This document shows, piece by piece, positions 28,379-38,781 of a stretch of 41,582 nucleotides of DNA. Position numbers and translations under genes: made by a program. The notes under the pieces are model-generated. The model worked only from the letters and a program-made list of their open reading frames with translations. It searched no databases and was not told the DNA's origin. The first letter of the stretch is position 1. Each line of letters starts with the position of its first letter. Source of the DNA: Streptomyces milbemycinicus (GTDB lineage Bacteria; Actinomycetota; Actinomycetes; Streptomycetales; Streptomycetaceae); NCBI RefSeq assembly GCF_002154605.1, contig NZ_MUNE01000102.1, forward strand, positions 1 to 41,582, written 5' to 3'.

Positions 28379-30495
28379 TGTCCTCGACCACCGCCGAAGC
28401 TACGGCGCACCGGGTCTCGGGCGGTCTGCTCGACCCCCGACAGCTGTTCACCTCCCTGCCCGACGCGGTCGGAAAGCTCGACCCCCGGACCATGGTCAGG
28501 AACCCGGTGATGTTCGTCGTGGAGGTCGGGGCGGTCCTCACCACCCTCTCGGCCATCAAGAACCCGAGCGTCTTCGCCTGGGTGATCACCGTATGGCTCT
28601 GGCTGACCGCGGTCTTCGCCAACCTGTCCGAGGCCGTGGCCGAGGGCCGCGGCAAGGCCCAGGCGGAGACCCTGCGGCGGACCAAGACCGCCACGGTCGC
28701 CCGCCGGATCGTCGACTGGCGGCCGGGCGCGCGGCCCTCCGGCGAGGCCGACGGCCAGGCGGCCGGTGGTGCGGTGGGCGAGGAGTCGGTGCCCGCGGCC
28801 GAGCTCCGGCTGGGCGACCATGTGGTCGTCGAGGCGGGGCAGATCATCCCGGGCGACGGCGATGTCGTCGAGGGTGTGGCCTCGGTCGACGAGTCCGCGA
28901 TCACGGGCGAGTCGGCCCCGGTCATCCGCGAGTCCGGGGGCGATCGGTCCGCGGTGACCGGCGGCACCAAGGTGCTGTCCGACCGGATCGTCGTCAAGAT
29001 CACCTCCAAGCCGGGGGAGACCTTCATCGACCGGATGATCGCCCTGGTGGAGGGCGCCGCGCGGCAGAAGACACCGAACGAGATCGCGCTGAACATCCTG
29101 CTCGCCTCGCTCACGATCATCTTTCTGCTCGCGGTCGTCACCCTCCAGCCGTTCGCCGTCTACGCGCACGCCGAGCAGACCATCGTCGTCCTGGTCGCCC
29201 TCGTCGTCGCGCTCATCCCGACCACCATCGGCGCCCTGCTGTCCGCGATCGGCATCGCCGGAATGGACCGGCTCGTCCAGCGCAATGTGCTGGCGATGTC
29301 CGGCCGGGCCGTCGAGGCCGCGGGCGATGTCAACACCCTGCTGCTGGACAAGACCGGCACCATCACCTTCGGCAACCGCCAGGCCGCCGAGTTCCTGCCG
29401 GTCGACGGGGTGGGCGTCGACGACCTCGCGGACGCGGCCCAGCTCTCCTCGCTCGCCGACGAGACCCCCGAGGGCCGCTCGGTGGTCGTCCTCGCCAAGG
29501 AGCGGTACGGACTGCGCGCCCGCGACGAGGGCGAGCTGGCCCGCGCCGCATACCTGCCCTTCACCGCCCAGACCCGGATGAGCGGCGTGGACGTCGAAGG
29601 CCGACAGGTCCGCAAGGGGGCTGCCGCGGCGGTCACCGCCTGGGTGAACGAGCACGGGGGGCGGCCCGGCGACGAGGTCCAGGGCGTCGTGGACCGGATC
29701 TCCGAATCGGGCGGCACCCCGCTCGTGGTCGCCGAGCGTACGGAGGGGGCCGCCCGGGTCCTGGGCGTCATCCACCTCAAGGACGTCGTCAAACACGGTA
29801 TGCGGGAGCGGTTCGAGGAGCTGCGCCGTATGGGCATCCGCACCGTCATGATCACGGGCGACAACCCGCTGACCGCCCGCGCGATCGCCGACGAGGCGGG
29901 GGTCGACGACTTCCTCGCCGAGGCCACGCCCGAGGACAAGATGGCGCTCATCAGAAGGGAGCAGGCGGGCGGCAAGCTGGTCGCGATGACCGGCGACGGG
30001 ACCAACGACGCCCCGGCGCTTGCCCAGGCGGACGTCGGCGTGGCCATGAACACCGGCACCTCGGCCGCCAAGGAGGCCGGGAACATGGTGGACCTGGACT
30101 CCAACCCGACCAAGCTGATCGAGATCGTCGAGATCGGCAAACAGCTGCTGATCACGCGTGGCGCGCTGACCACCTTCTCGATCGCCAACGACGTCGCCAA
30201 GTACTTCGCGATCATCCCCGCGATGTTCGCCGCGGTCTACCCCGGCCTGGACAAGCTCAACGTCATGCGGTTGCACAGCCCCACCTCGGCCATCGCCTCG
30301 GCGATCGTCTTCAACGCGCTGATCATCGTCGCGCTGATCCCGCTCGCGCTGCGCGGAGTGCGCTACCGGCCGTCCTCGGCGGCGTCCCTGCTGAGCCGCA
30401 ACATCCGGGTCTACGGCCTGGGCGGGCTCGTCCTGCCCTTTCTCGGCATCAAGCTGATCGATCTCATCGTCCAGTTCATCCCGGGACTGCGCTGA
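28378..30495 (+). CDS. kdpB: KdpB, catalytic ATPase subunit of K+ transporter (705 aa)
   Basis: The P-type ATPase subunit that energises K+ uptake through KdpA. Motifs in order are the actuator loop ITGESAPV, the phosphorylation site DKTGTITFG with D324, [15 protein letters not shown] and the hinge motif [10 protein letters not shown]. The membrane segments typical of type IA P-ATPases are present. An insert rich in Gly, Ala and acidic residues (about 118-137) lies before the actuator domain. The start is ATG at 28378 with AAGGA 8 bases upstream. A GTG one codon earlier is possible but closer to the ribosome site. Confidence 0.97.
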   Translation: MSSTTAEATAHRVSGGLLDPRQLFTSLPDAVGKLDPRTMVRNPVMFVVEVGAVLTTLSAIKNPSVFAWVITVWLWLTAVFANLSEAVAEGRGKAQAETLRRTKTATVARRIVDWRPGARPSGEADGQAAGGAVGEESVPAAELRLGDHVVVEAGQIIPGDGDVVEGVASVDESAITGESAPVIRESGGDRSAVTGGTKVLSDRIVVKITSKPGETFIDRMIALVEGAARQKTPNEIALNILLASLTIIFLLAVVTLQPFAVYAHAEQTIVVLVALVVALIPTTIGALLSAIGIAGMDRLVQRNVLAMSGRAVEAAGDVNTLLLDKTGTITFGNRQAAEFLPVDGVGVDDLADAAQLSSLADETPEGRSVVVLAKERYGLRARDEGELARAAYLPFTAQTRMSGVDVEGRQVRKGAAAAVTAWVNEHGGRPGDEVQGVVDRISESGGTPLVVAERTEGAARVLGVIHLKDVVKHGMRERFEELRRMGIRTVMITGDNPLTARAIADEAGVDDFLAEATPEDKMALIRREQAGGKLVAMTGDGTNDAPALAQADVGVAMNTGTSAAKEAGNMVDLDSNPTKLIEIVEIGKQLLITRGALTTFSIANDVAKYFAIIPAMFAAVYPGLDKLNVMRLHSPTSAIASAIVFNALIIVALIPLALRGVRYRPSSAASLLSRNIRVYGLGGLVLPFLGIKLIDLIVQFIPGLR

Positions 30496-30496
30496 T

Positions 30497-31150
30497 ATGC
30501 CCGGCCCCCTTCCCCGTACGGTCCGCCACCATCTGTCCGCCCTGCGGATGCTGCTCGTGTTCACCGCCGTGACCGGCATCCTCTATCCCCTCGCCGTCAC
30601 CGGCGTGGCCCAACTGGCGCTCCCGGACCAGGCGGACGGCTCGCGGATCGAACGCCACGGCAGGACCGTCGGCTCCAGCCTGATCGGCCAGAGAGTCGGA
30701 CCCGACCCCAAGTGGTTCCGGCCCCGCCCCTCCGCCGGCGGGTACGACCCGCTGGCCTCCGGCGCGTCCAACCTGGGGCCGAACAACCCGGACCTGGTCA
30801 AGGCGGTCGAGCAGCGGCGCGCCGCGGTCGCCGGGTACGACAAGGTCGCTCCCGAGGACGTACCGGTCGACGCCGTCACCGCGTCCGGCTCCGGCCTCGA
30901 CCCGCATATCTCGCCGACGTACGCCTATCAGCAGGTGGGCCGCGTCGCCAAGGCCCGTGGTCTCAAGCCGGCGACGGTGCGCCGGCTCGTCGCCGAACAC
31001 GTGCAGGGCCGGGTCCTCGGCTTTCTCGGCGAGAAGCGCGTGAACGTCGTCGAGCTCAACGCCGCGCTGGCCGGGGACGCGCTCAGCCGACGTGTACGTG
31101 GGGGCGGCGGGTCCGGTCGGGCTCGGCCTCGCGCAGCACCTCGCGGGTGA
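30497..31150 (+). CDS. kdpC: KdpC, accessory subunit of K+-transporting ATPase (217 aa)
   Basis: The single-span subunit that assists ATP binding by KdpB. It has one N-terminal membrane helix (about 18-38) and a periplasmic-side domain with [31 protein letters not shown] and the C-terminal [10 protein letters not shown]. Most KdpC proteins end soon after this last motif. Here about 25 extra Gly/Arg-rich residues follow, encoded in DNA that is also the 3' end of the convergent permease gene (68-base overlap). The ATG at 30497 starts 1 base after the kdpB stop. The extension may be non-functional. Confidence 0.95.
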   Translation: MPGPLPRTVRHHLSALRMLLVFTAVTGILYPLAVTGVAQLALPDQADGSRIERHGRTVGSSLIGQRVGPDPKWFRPRPSAGGYDPLASGASNLGPNNPDLVKAVEQRRAAVAGYDKVAPEDVPVDAVTASGSGLDPHISPTYAYQQVGRVAKARGLKPATVRRLVAEHVQGRVLGFLGEKRVNVVELNAALAGDALSRRVRGGGGSGRARPRAAPRG

Positions 31151-33095
31151 CCGGGGCGACCTCGCCCTGGCCGAACAGGAAGAACCGCAGGAACTGGGCG
31201 AAGGGGCTGCCTTCGGTCCACTCGAAGTAGATATGCGGCCGGCACCCGGTCAGGTCCCGCACCTGCAGCAGCAGCGCGGCCAGGGAGTTGGGGATGCTGG
31301 AGCCGTCGAGGGTGAGCACCCGGTAGCGCCCGTGCAGCACCTCGCCCCGGACGCGCAGCGCGGATTCGAAGTCGGAGGGGTCGCGGACGGTGACCTCGAC
31401 GAAGACGAAGTCCTCCTCGACGGGGATGTCGTTGTCCGCCCGGATCTGATGGATCTTGTCGCGGTACTCGGCCGCGTCCCGGCTGTCGGGCTCGTTGGCG
31501 ATGAACCGCATCCGGCGGGTGGCGGTGTCGCGGACGAACCGCTCGGCCATGGGGTCCAGGTCCACCTCGGTGACGCGCAGCTCGAAGGCGCGGGCCAGCC
31601 GGGACAGCAGGGAGACGGCCATGATCCCCGCGATGAAACAGGCACCGATCTTCACACCGTCGGGCCGCTCCACGACATTGACCGCGGTCGTGTATCCGAA
31701 GACGGCGGAGATGACGCCGAAGCCGATGGTCCAGCCGCGCTGCCCGGCGCGCCGGGCAGCGATGGTGACGGCGATCGCGGCGGAGGTCATCAGGACCAGC
31801 ACCCCGGTGGCGTAGGCGCCGCCCTGGGCGTCGACATCGGCGTCGAAGATCCAGGTGACCAGGAAGGCGACCAGGATGAAGACGATGACCATGGGGCGTA
31901 CGGCACGGGCCCAGTGCGGCGCCATGCCGTAACGGGGCAGATAGCGCGGCATGAGGTTGAGCAGCCCAGCCATGGCCGAGGCGCCGGCGAACCACAGGAT
32001 GCCGACGGTCGCGGCGTCGTAGACACTGCCGAACCCGGAGCCCAGGTACTCATGCGCGAGGAAGGCGAGCGCGCGGCCGTTGGCCTGGCCGCCGTCCTTG
32101 AACTCGTCCTGAGGGATGAGGAGGGTGGTGATGAAGCTGCTGGCGATCAGGAAGACGCTCATGATCACCGCGGCGGTGGTGAGCAGCTTCTTGGTGTCCC
32201 GGATCCGGCCCACCGGCCGCTCCTCGGTGTCACCGGGGCCGCCGTCGACATGGGGCATGACGGCCACGCCGGTCTCGAAGCCGGACAGACCCAGCGCCAG
32301 CTTGGGGAACACCACCAGTGCCAGGCCGACCATGACGAGCGGATTGCCGTGTTCGGCGGTGAGCGCCTGGGACCAGTCGGTGATCACATGCGAGGCGGTG
32401 GCCACATGCCACAGGCCGACCAGCATCACCACCGCGTTGAGCACCAGATAGATACCGACCAGGACCACCGCCACCCCGATGGCCTCCGTGAAGCCCTTGA
32501 GGAAGACCGCGCCCAGGAGGGCGACCAAGCCCAGGGTGATGACGACCTCATGGCCGTGCAGGGTGCTGGTGAAATGCGGGTTCTCGACCAGGTGGGTGGA
32601 GGCGTCGGCCGCGGAGAGGGTGATGGTGATCAGAAAGTCGGTGGCGGCGAACCCCAGCAGCGTCAGGACGAACAGCTTGCCCTTCCAGAAGGTCAGCAGC
32701 CGCTCCAGCATGGCGATGGACCCCTCGCCGTGCGGGCTCTCCTGTGCGACCCGCCGGTAGACCGGCAGCGCACCGGCCAGGGTGACGGCCACCAGCACCA
32801 GGGTGGCGATGGGAGACAGCAGCCCGGCGGCCAGGGCGGCGATGCCGGGCTGATAGCCGAGGGTGGAGAAGTAGTCCACACCGGTCAGGCACATCACCCG
32901 CCACCATCGCTGACCGCGGTGGCCCTCGGAGCCCTCGGAGCCCTCAGAGCCCTCAGAGCCCTCGGAACCGTTGGAGTCCTGGGTCTGCGTGCCCGGCTTT
33001 TTGCCCATATCGGACAGGCCCTTGAGCATCCAGGCGCGGAACCGACTCTCACCCGGCCCCTCCGGAGGGGCTTCCACTGGGGTGGAAGTGGCCAT
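31083..33095 (-). CDS. APC-superfamily permease, possibly KimA-like K+ transporter (670 aa)
   Basis: A twelve-helix membrane transporter of the APC superfamily with a long soluble C-terminal region (about 490-670). The N-terminus is hydrophilic, with five SEG triplets at about residues 43-57. The first membrane region, [16 protein letters not shown], is a variant of the opening helix in KimA/KUP-like carriers, and [15 protein letters not shown] lies in the centre. The large cytosolic domain and the position beside kdpC suggest K+ uptake, but amino-acid transport cannot be excluded. The start is ATG at 33095 with AGGAG 7 bases upstream. An upstream in-frame ATG at 33128 has no clear ribosome site. 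The gene is convergent with, and overlaps, kdpC. Confidence 0.8.
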   Translation of the reverse strand: MATSTPVEAPPEGPGESRFRAWMLKGLSDMGKKPGTQTQDSNGSEGSEGSEGSEGSEGHRGQRWWRVMCLTGVDYFSTLGYQPGIAALAAGLLSPIATLVLVAVTLAGALPVYRRVAQESPHGEGSIAMLERLLTFWKGKLFVLTLLGFAATDFLITITLSAADASTHLVENPHFTSTLHGHEVVITLGLVALLGAVFLKGFTEAIGVAVVLVGIYLVLNAVVMLVGLWHVATASHVITDWSQALTAEHGNPLVMVGLALVVFPKLALGLSGFETGVAVMPHVDGGPGDTEERPVGRIRDTKKLLTTAAVIMSVFLIASSFITTLLIPQDEFKDGGQANGRALAFLAHEYLGSGFGSVYDAATVGILWFAGASAMAGLLNLMPRYLPRYGMAPHWARAVRPMVIVFILVAFLVTWIFDADVDAQGGAYATGVLVLMTSAAIAVTIAARRAGQRGWTIGFGVISAVFGYTTAVNVVERPDGVKIGACFIAGIMAVSLLSRLARAFELRVTEVDLDPMAERFVRDTATRRMRFIANEPDSRDAAEYRDKIHQIRADNDIPVEEDFVFVEVTVRDPSDFESALRVRGEVLHGRYRVLTLDGSSIPNSLAALLLQVRDLTGCRPHIYFEWTEGSPFAQFLRFFLFGQGEVAPVTREVLREAEPDRTRRPHVHVG
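32923..32967. repeat. Five 9-base tandem repeats inside permease gene
   Basis: Five consecutive units of CCCTCGGAG or close variants (third and fourth with A at the sixth base, fifth ending in A). On the coding strand they encode Ser-Glu-Gly repeated five times in the cytosolic N-terminus. The unit is a multiple of three, so copy-number changes would not shift the frame. Confidence 0.9.
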
Positions 33096-33210
33096 CGTGT
33101 ACTCCTGTCGCTTCCCAAAACCGAACACACCGCCGAGTGGACGGCCAGATCAGGGTAGACGTGCCCCTCTCCGGCACCCCACGGCGGTGTGGTCGGGCCC
33201 GGCGTGTCGC

Positions 33211-33248
33211 GCCCGCATCACTGCGGGCGCTGCGCGCACGGTGCGCGC
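33211..33248 (-). terminator. Tandem hairpins after the large secreted protein gene
   Basis: Just downstream (on the minus strand) of the stop at 33253 are two perfect hairpins: GTGCGCGC/GCGCGCAC (33241-33248 with 33232-33239) and GCCCGCA/TGCGGGC (33211-33217 with 33222-33228, 4-base loop). No U-tract follows. Together they probably end the sugar operon transcript before the permease gene. Confidence 0.5.
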
Positions 33249-33252
33249 GGTG

Positions 33253-36200
33253 TCACTCCGTGTCGGGCAGCAGATACCAGAACTCGATCTCGGCGAGGTT
33301 GCAGCGCCCGTTGTGGCCGTCGAGGACGCGGATCAGCCGGTACGAGGCGCGTTCGGGGAGCTTCACCTCGTACCACTGGGCGGCGGAGATCCCGCTCAGC
33401 GTATGCAGATCCGTCCAGGTCTGCCCGCCGTCGTCGGACCCGCGGAACACGGTGCCGTTCGCGCGCAGGATCTTGTCCGCGGCGTCGGTCCGGGGATGAA
33501 TACGGATCCGGTCGACGGTGATCGGCCCCTTGTCGCCGGCGTCGATGTCGATCCAGCTCTCAGCGGCCAGGGTGTCGGTGTACGTGACGGTGTCGCCGTC
33601 GAACGCCTTCCAGCCGTTGGACTCCTTGGTGCCCTTCCCCGGCCACTCGATGGTGGACGCCTGGACCATGCCCTGTGTGATCTCGAACTTGCGCAGCAGT
33701 GTGTCCACGGACACCAGCAGCTCATACGCCGCGTACGCGTCGTCGATCAGGGCATCCTGGTCGGCCCCGGCATCCTTCGCCGCCTTCTCGATCCGGTCGA
33801 GCTCGGCGGTGAACGCGGCGTAGCTCTTCTTCGTCCAGTCGGCCGCGGGGGTCTTCCGGGCGCGGGCCAGCAGCTGGGCGAGGGTTTCGGCGACGGCGAC
33901 GGCGGGCTCGGCCGTGGTCCGGCTTCCGCCACCGACGAGGGTGGCCGTCACCTTGTAGAAGCGCTTCCCGTGCCGGAACCCCTCCTCCTTGTGGGCGTAG
34001 CCACGGGTGTTCTCGACGGCGTTCTCCCACTTCTCGCCGTCGGTGGAGCGGGCCAGGGTGAAGGCGATCGCGTCGTCGGGCTTGTTCCAGCGGACGGTGA
34101 CGGTGGACGCGTCCCGCTCGACCGAGACCAGCAGCGCCTGCGCCGACAGGGTCTCCAGCGCCACCCGCGCGAAAGTGGCGTCCCCGGTGGCGGCGAGGCC
34201 CGCGTGGACGGCGTACGGCAGCGGTGTGAACAGCGTGCCGACCGTCAGCCAGGTCTCGCCGTCGGGGGAGGTCTGGGCCTGCACCCGGTGGGTGGCGAAG
34301 TCCCGGACGAGCCGCAGATACGGGGTCGCGGCCAGGGTCTGGCCGTCGAGCTTGTCGACGATCGGCGAGCGTTTGTCGTCCTGCCAGTCGTGGCGGCTGT
34401 CGCGGGTGCGGTTGCGCAGCACGAGATTGCCGTCCCGGTCGGCGCCGAAGAACAGATAGCGGGTGTTCGCGGTGAGCTTGTCGCGCAGCATCAGACCGGT
34501 GAGCGAGCCGCGCGCCGTCTCCAGGCGGGCGGTCAGCGTCCAGCTTCCGGCTGCGGGGCGGCTGGCGTAGTGCAGCGCGTCCTCGATGTCCCGCTTCAGC
34601 ACGTCGTAGTCGTCGCCCTCGCCCAGCCCGTCGCCGTGCGCCCCCAGGACGCGGACCGTGGCGCCGCGTACGGCGGTGCTGCCCGGATGCGCACCGCCGA
34701 GCGCGTCGTCGCGCCATCCGGACCTCAGCAGCGCGGGCGTGGCGGGGGCGGGCAGCTCGGCCCGTACGGTGTGCGACGGCAGGCCGGAGCCCTGTCCGTT
34801 CACACCGGTGACCGTGTAGTAGTAGGTGACGCCACGCCGGGCGGTGTGGTCCAGGTGGTAGCGGCCGGTGGCCTTCGGCGCGAGCAGCGTGTACGGGCCG
34901 CCGGCGCGGGTCGCCCGGCGCACCTCGTAGTGCGTGGCGCCCGCGGTGGTCTGCCACGTGACCGCGATGGCGCCGTCGCCTGGCAGGGTGTGCACGAAGT
35001 CGACATGGGCGGGCGGCGCGGCCGTGGCCTCGTCGGAGGAGAGCTTCAGCACCAGACCGCTCTTCGGACCGATCCGCACCGCGCCCCCCACGACCGGCAG
35101 TTCCCGGCCGGTGACCAGGTCGGTCACGGTGGAGCCGGTGTGGTCGGCGGGCAGGTCGACGGTGAACGTGCGCTCGTTGCCGTACACCGAGCGCGTGGTG
35201 TTGAAGACGAAGAAGTAGCGGCCGTAGCGGGCGGTCAGCAGATCCGGGTAGCCGGAATAGGCGTGGTCGGCCTCGAAGTTCTCGCGGTGGACCGTGCCGA
35301 CGCCCGGCTGGTAGGTGATCGGCGCGATCTCGCCCGCGAGCGCCTGGGGCGCGGTGGAGTCGCCGGTCTGCTGGTCCTCCATGAAGTCGACGTCGATGTT
35401 GTCCATACGGGCCCAGTAGTCCCGGTACTGGAACACCGCATCGGTGTTGAGCTGCACCAGCTGATCGTGGTCGGCGCGGCGCACATGCAGTCTGCCGTTG
35501 CGGGCGAAGCCGCGCTGGCGCTCGTTGAGCTGGCCGAACAGATGGGTGTCGCCGTCCCGCAGCGATACGAACATGCAGTCCACGTCCACCCACGCGAAGC
35601 GTTCGTAGTCGCTTTTGCGCACCGCGAGCGCGGAGAGCTCCGCGGCGGAGTAGCAGGCGAAGTCGGTGTGCGGATGGACGATGCCGGTGGGCTTCTGGTC
35701 CTTGAGATAGGCGTAGGTCTCGCCGAGCTGGAGGTCGTACTTGTTCTGGCCGGCGACCGACGAGAAGGTGTTGAAGTACTGGTGGTCGGCCAACTGCTGC
35801 TGTGCGAAGCCGACCGCCTCGCGGGCGTACTTCCGGGTGGCCGCCCAGGCGGAGCCCGCGTACCGCTCGGCGTGGTCCTCGATATGCCGGGCGAGCGACA
35901 CATACAGCAGGATCTTGCCCTCGGACTGGCGCAGCACATAGCCGGGGAACCCCGGGTAGTTGGCGTTGCGCTCGTCGATGACCATCTCCATGCGCATGAT
36001 GCGCTTGAGGTCGTTGTCCAGGTCGGTGTGGCGGGCGTAGGAGCGGGCGTGCAGATTGCGCAGCGAGAGCTCAAGGATCCGGTCGTTCAGCTCCTCGTCG
36101 CCCTGGTGGCCCCAGGTGCGGTGGAACCACTGGGGGAGGTAGTTGGTCGCCTCGCCGTAGTTGGCCACATAGCCGTTCTCGCGGGTGTGGCCGCTCTCGG

Positions 36201-37749
36201 TGATGGTGGTGTGGTGCCTGCCCAGCGGCAGCCTGCGCACCACCTTGCCGTTCTTGTCGAGCTTCGAGGTGGCCAGGCCCTTGATGACATAGCGGATGTA
36301 GTCCTCGGTCCAGCGGGCCGTGGTGTCGTGGTAGAAGAGCGAGTGGAACAGGTCCAGGTCCTGCCCGTCCGGCCCGACCAGGACCTCCTCGCCGAGAAAC
36401 GGTTCAAACCCGAGCGCCTCGCCCGCGACGCGGTGGCTGCGCGCCTTGCCCTCGTAGAACTTCGAGCCGATGACCCGCAGCCCCTCGTGGGCCTCCCAGG
36501 CACCCTCGAAGCAGTACAGCACCTGGTTGTAGATGTATGACAGGCGGGAGCGGGCGTAGTCGAAGTTGGCCTTGAGGACCCGGCCCCAGGCGGCCCGCCG
36601 GGTGAGCCTGCCACCGTCGAAGTCGACGTCCTTGAGGGAGGTCTCGCCCTCCTCGGTGCCGGTGGTGAACCCCTCGTCGAGGAAGGTCTCGAAGGCGTCC
36701 CGGCCGTAGACATCGTTGTCGTCGATCAGATTCTCGACGATGTACAGGGCCTGGCCGAGCGCCCCGTAGTAGCCGCCCCAGTCGCCCTGGTGGCCGCCGC
36801 GCGCCAGCAGCTTGGTGTTGCCGTAGTAGTCCTTGGTGTGGTTGTCGACGCATTTGAAGATCCGCAGCAGCGCGGCCTTCTTCTCCGCGGCCGACTTCGC
36901 CGGACACCAGGTGGCGGTGGCCAGGGCACCGCTGTAGAAGAGCAGTTCGTCCTCGTAGCGGACGATGGACAGCCTGCCGTCGGCGGACGCGTCGATCTTC
37001 GCGGAGTGGCTGTCGAAGAGCTTCACCTGACCGGCGACATAGCCGTCGACCAGCGCCTGCTTCTCGCCCTCGCCGAGGTCGGCCACGGTGTCGGTGGGCG
37101 GTGTGTAATCGGGCCGCGGCTCGTCGCCGACCGCCAGATACGCGCCGGTATGGGTGTATGCGCGGTAGTAGCCCCGCGAGTCGGCGGTGACCTTGGCGCT
37201 GAAGGCGCTGTCGTACGTACGCAGGGTGATCTCGGCCTGGTCCCGGCCGTGGGTGTGCTCGAGCGGCAGCATGACGGTGGCGTAGAAGAAACGGCCCGGC
37301 AGCGGGCGCACGGTGCCGATGTTCAGCGCCTCGTAGTCGCCGGAGCGGCGGTAGCCGATCTGCTCGCCGTTGATATACGCGATGGTCTTGTACGGCGAGG
37401 TGTCGCCGCCCCAGAACTTCACGGTGAGGTAGTTCTGCCGCACCGGGTCCACCTTCATGGTGAACCGCAGCTCGCCACCCTTGATGTCCGGCGGGGCCAG
37501 CGGTTTCGCGACCCGGGCCCGGTCCCCGGCGCGGCCGTCCGCGACCGTGGTGTCGGCCGCCGCGAGGCCGTGTGCCGCCTCGGAGTCCGCGTCGCCGAAG
37601 TCGAGCAGGTCGAGGCGGTCGCCGGCGGCCCCGCCCGCCCCTTCGGCGGCCTCGGCGGCGGGCGCGGTGGTCCAGAGGAAGGTGCCCGCGGCCGCGGCCG
37701 AGGTGCCGGCGGCCGCGGTGCGCAGCACGGTTCTTCTGCTGATGGGCAT
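33253..37749 (-). CDS. Tat-exported multidomain carbohydrate-active protein, activity unassigned (1498 aa)
   Basis: A very large secreted protein, last in a sugar-transport operon, so probably an extracellular enzyme acting on a glycan. The N-terminus has a twin-arginine signal (SRRTVLR, residues 4-10) and an Ala-rich cleavage region near 34. Residues about 85-230 look like a beta-sandwich. About 230-870 form a large, mostly helical domain rich in Trp, Tyr and His (for example GGHQGDWGGYYGALGQAL), as in toroidal glycan lyases or hydrolases, but I do not recognise the family. Then come a fibronectin-III-like domain (about 910-1000), a concanavalin/DUF1349-like domain (about 1010-1215), a second Fn3-like stretch, a helical FIVAR-like segment (about 1290-1345) and a C-terminal F5/8-type (discoidin) carbohydrate-binding domain (about 1350-1490, with WKAFDGDTVTY). 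The start ATG at 37749 has AAGGAG 12 bases upstream. Confidence 0.72.
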   Translation of the reverse strand: MPISRRTVLRTAAAGTSAAAAGTFLWTTAPAAEAAEGAGGAAGDRLDLLDFGDADSEAAHGLAAADTTVADGRAGDRARVAKPLAPPDIKGGELRFTMKVDPVRQNYLTVKFWGGDTSPYKTIAYINGEQIGYRRSGDYEALNIGTVRPLPGRFFYATVMLPLEHTHGRDQAEITLRTYDSAFSAKVTADSRGYYRAYTHTGAYLAVGDEPRPDYTPPTDTVADLGEGEKQALVDGYVAGQVKLFDSHSAKIDASADGRLSIVRYEDELLFYSGALATATWCPAKSAAEKKAALLRIFKCVDNHTKDYYGNTKLLARGGHQGDWGGYYGALGQALYIVENLIDDNDVYGRDAFETFLDEGFTTGTEEGETSLKDVDFDGGRLTRRAAWGRVLKANFDYARSRLSYIYNQVLYCFEGAWEAHEGLRVIGSKFYEGKARSHRVAGEALGFEPFLGEEVLVGPDGQDLDLFHSLFYHDTTARWTEDYIRYVIKGLATSKLDKNGKVVRRLPLGRHHTTITESGHTRENGYVANYGEATNYLPQWFHRTWGHQGDEELNDRILELSLRNLHARSYARHTDLDNDLKRIMRMEMVIDERNANYPGFPGYVLRQSEGKILLYVSLARHIEDHAERYAGSAWAATRKYAREAVGFAQQQLADHQYFNTFSSVAGQNKYDLQLGETYAYLKDQKPTGIVHPHTDFACYSAAELSALAVRKSDYERFAWVDVDCMFVSLRDGDTHLFGQLNERQRGFARNGRLHVRRADHDQLVQLNTDAVFQYRDYWARMDNIDVDFMEDQQTGDSTAPQALAGEIAPITYQPGVGTVHRENFEADHAYSGYPDLLTARYGRYFFVFNTTRSVYGNERTFTVDLPADHTGSTVTDLVTGRELPVVGGAVRIGPKSGLVLKLSSDEATAAPPAHVDFVHTLPGDGAIAVTWQTTAGATHYEVRRATRAGGPYTLLAPKATGRYHLDHTARRGVTYYYTVTGVNGQGSGLPSHTVRAELPAPATPALLRSGWRDDALGGAHPGSTAVRGATVRVLGAHGDGLGEGDDYDVLKRDIEDALHYASRPAAGSWTLTARLETARGSLTGLMLRDKLTANTRYLFFGADRDGNLVLRNRTRDSRHDWQDDKRSPIVDKLDGQTLAATPYLRLVRDFATHRVQAQTSPDGETWLTVGTLFTPLPYAVHAGLAATGDATFARVALETLSAQALLVSVERDASTVTVRWNKPDDAIAFTLARSTDGEKWENAVENTRGYAHKEEGFRHGKRFYKVTATLVGGGSRTTAEPAVAVAETLAQLLARARKTPAADWTKKSYAAFTAELDRIEKAAKDAGADQDALIDDAYAAYELLVSVDTLLRKFEITQGMVQASTIEWPGKGTKESNGWKAFDGDTVTYTDTLAAESWIDIDAGDKGPITVDRIRIHPRTDAADKILRANGTVFRGSDDGGQTWTDLHTLSGISAAQWYEVKLPERASYRLIRVLDGHNGRCNLAEIEFWYLLPDTE

Positions 37750-37761
37750 GGCGAAGTCGTC

Positions 37762-37791
37762 TCCTTGCGAATCCTTGCGAATCCTTGCGAA
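37762..37791. repeat. Three 10-base tandem repeats in mRNA leader
   Basis: Three exact copies of TCCTTGCGAA. On the transcribed strand each reads TTCGCAAGGA, so three AAGGA ribosome-binding cores stand in a row. The last one (AAGGAG) is the presumed ribosome site of the large secreted protein gene. Confidence 0.85.
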
Positions 37792-37851
37792 GGGTGAGGT
37801 GGGGAGGGTGTTCGGCGTGGGGGGTTCAGCGTGGCGAGTGGCCTCGGGGTG

Positions 37852-38781
37852 TCACTTGAGGCTGCCGAGCGTGATGCCCGACCGCCAGAAGCGCTGCAAG
37901 GAGATCATCAGGACCACCATGGGCAGCAGCGAGACGATCGAGCCGACGACGACCATGCCGGTCAGATCGGTGGAGGTGTCCATCTTGACCTTGAGCCAGG
38001 AGTAGAGGCCCAGCATCACGGTCCACTTCTCCTGGCTGCGCAGGAAGATCAGCGGCCCGAAGAAGTTGTTCCAGCTGGCGACGAAGCCGAGCAGAAAGAT
38101 GGTGGCGGCCCCGGTCGACATCAGACGGACACCGATCTGGAAGAAGATGCGGTACTCGCCCGCTCCGTCGATCCGGGCGGCCTCCAGCAGTTCGGGCGGG
38201 ATGGCCCCCTCCGCGTACACCTTCGCCAGATAGACGGAGAAGGCGTTGAAGAAGCCGGGCAGGATGATCGCGTAGGGCGTGTCGATCAGCTGCAGGTCGC
38301 TGTAGAGGAGGAACGAAGGGATGGTGAGCAGCGCGCTGGGCACCAGGAACGAGCCGATGATGCAGCCCATCAACACGCCCCGGCCGCGGAACTCGTACAT
38401 CGCGAGCCCATAGCCGCAGGCGACGCAGATCAGTGTCATCCCGGCGGTGCCGACGACCCCGTAGTAGACGGTGTTCCACATCCACCGGATGAAGATGCCG
38501 TCCTGGTAGGTGAACAGCTGGTGGAGGTTGTCCCAGAGGTGGATCCGGGAGAACCACAGACCGTTGGAGGTGTACAGATCGCCCTGGCTCTTGGTGGCGG
38601 CCACCAGCAGCCACCACACCGGGGCCAGCGAGTAGATGACGAAGAACGCCAGACCGGTGATGACCAGGACCTTGGTGCGCGTACCGTGCCGGACCGCGCC
38701 GGGCGCGGTCCGGCGGCGTACGGCGCGCTGCTTGGCGGACGCGGACGCGGATGCGGGCGCGGGCTGGAGTGTCGCTGTCAT
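37852..38781 (-). CDS. Carbohydrate ABC transporter permease, MalG-type (309 aa)
   Basis: An inner-membrane permease of a CUT1-type sugar importer. Six hydrophobic segments follow an Ala/Arg-rich N-terminal tail of about 35 residues. The EAA loop that contacts the ATPase reads LLEAARIDGAGEYRIFF. The C-terminus SGITLGSLK is typical of the second (MalG-like) permease. The ATG at 38781 overlaps the stop of the other permease by 4 bases. 102 bases separate its stop from the large secreted protein. Confidence 0.93.
   Translation of the reverse strand: MTATLQPAPASASASAKQRAVRRRTAPGAVRHGTRTKVLVITGLAFFVIYSLAPVWWLLVAATKSQGDLYTSNGLWFSRIHLWDNLHQLFTYQDGIFIRWMWNTVYYGVVGTAGMTLICVACGYGLAMYEFRGRGVLMGCIIGSFLVPSALLTIPSFLLYSDLQLIDTPYAIILPGFFNAFSVYLAKVYAEGAIPPELLEAARIDGAGEYRIFFQIGVRLMSTGAATIFLLGFVASWNNFFGPLIFLRSQEKWTVMLGLYSWLKVKMDTSTDLTGMVVVGSIVSLLPMVVLMISLQRFWRSGITLGSLK

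Noticed and set aside
28372..30579. Long minus-strand open frame opposite kdpB
   Set aside because: Same cause: a composition artefact opposite an unmistakable P-type ATPase gene, with no recognisable motif.
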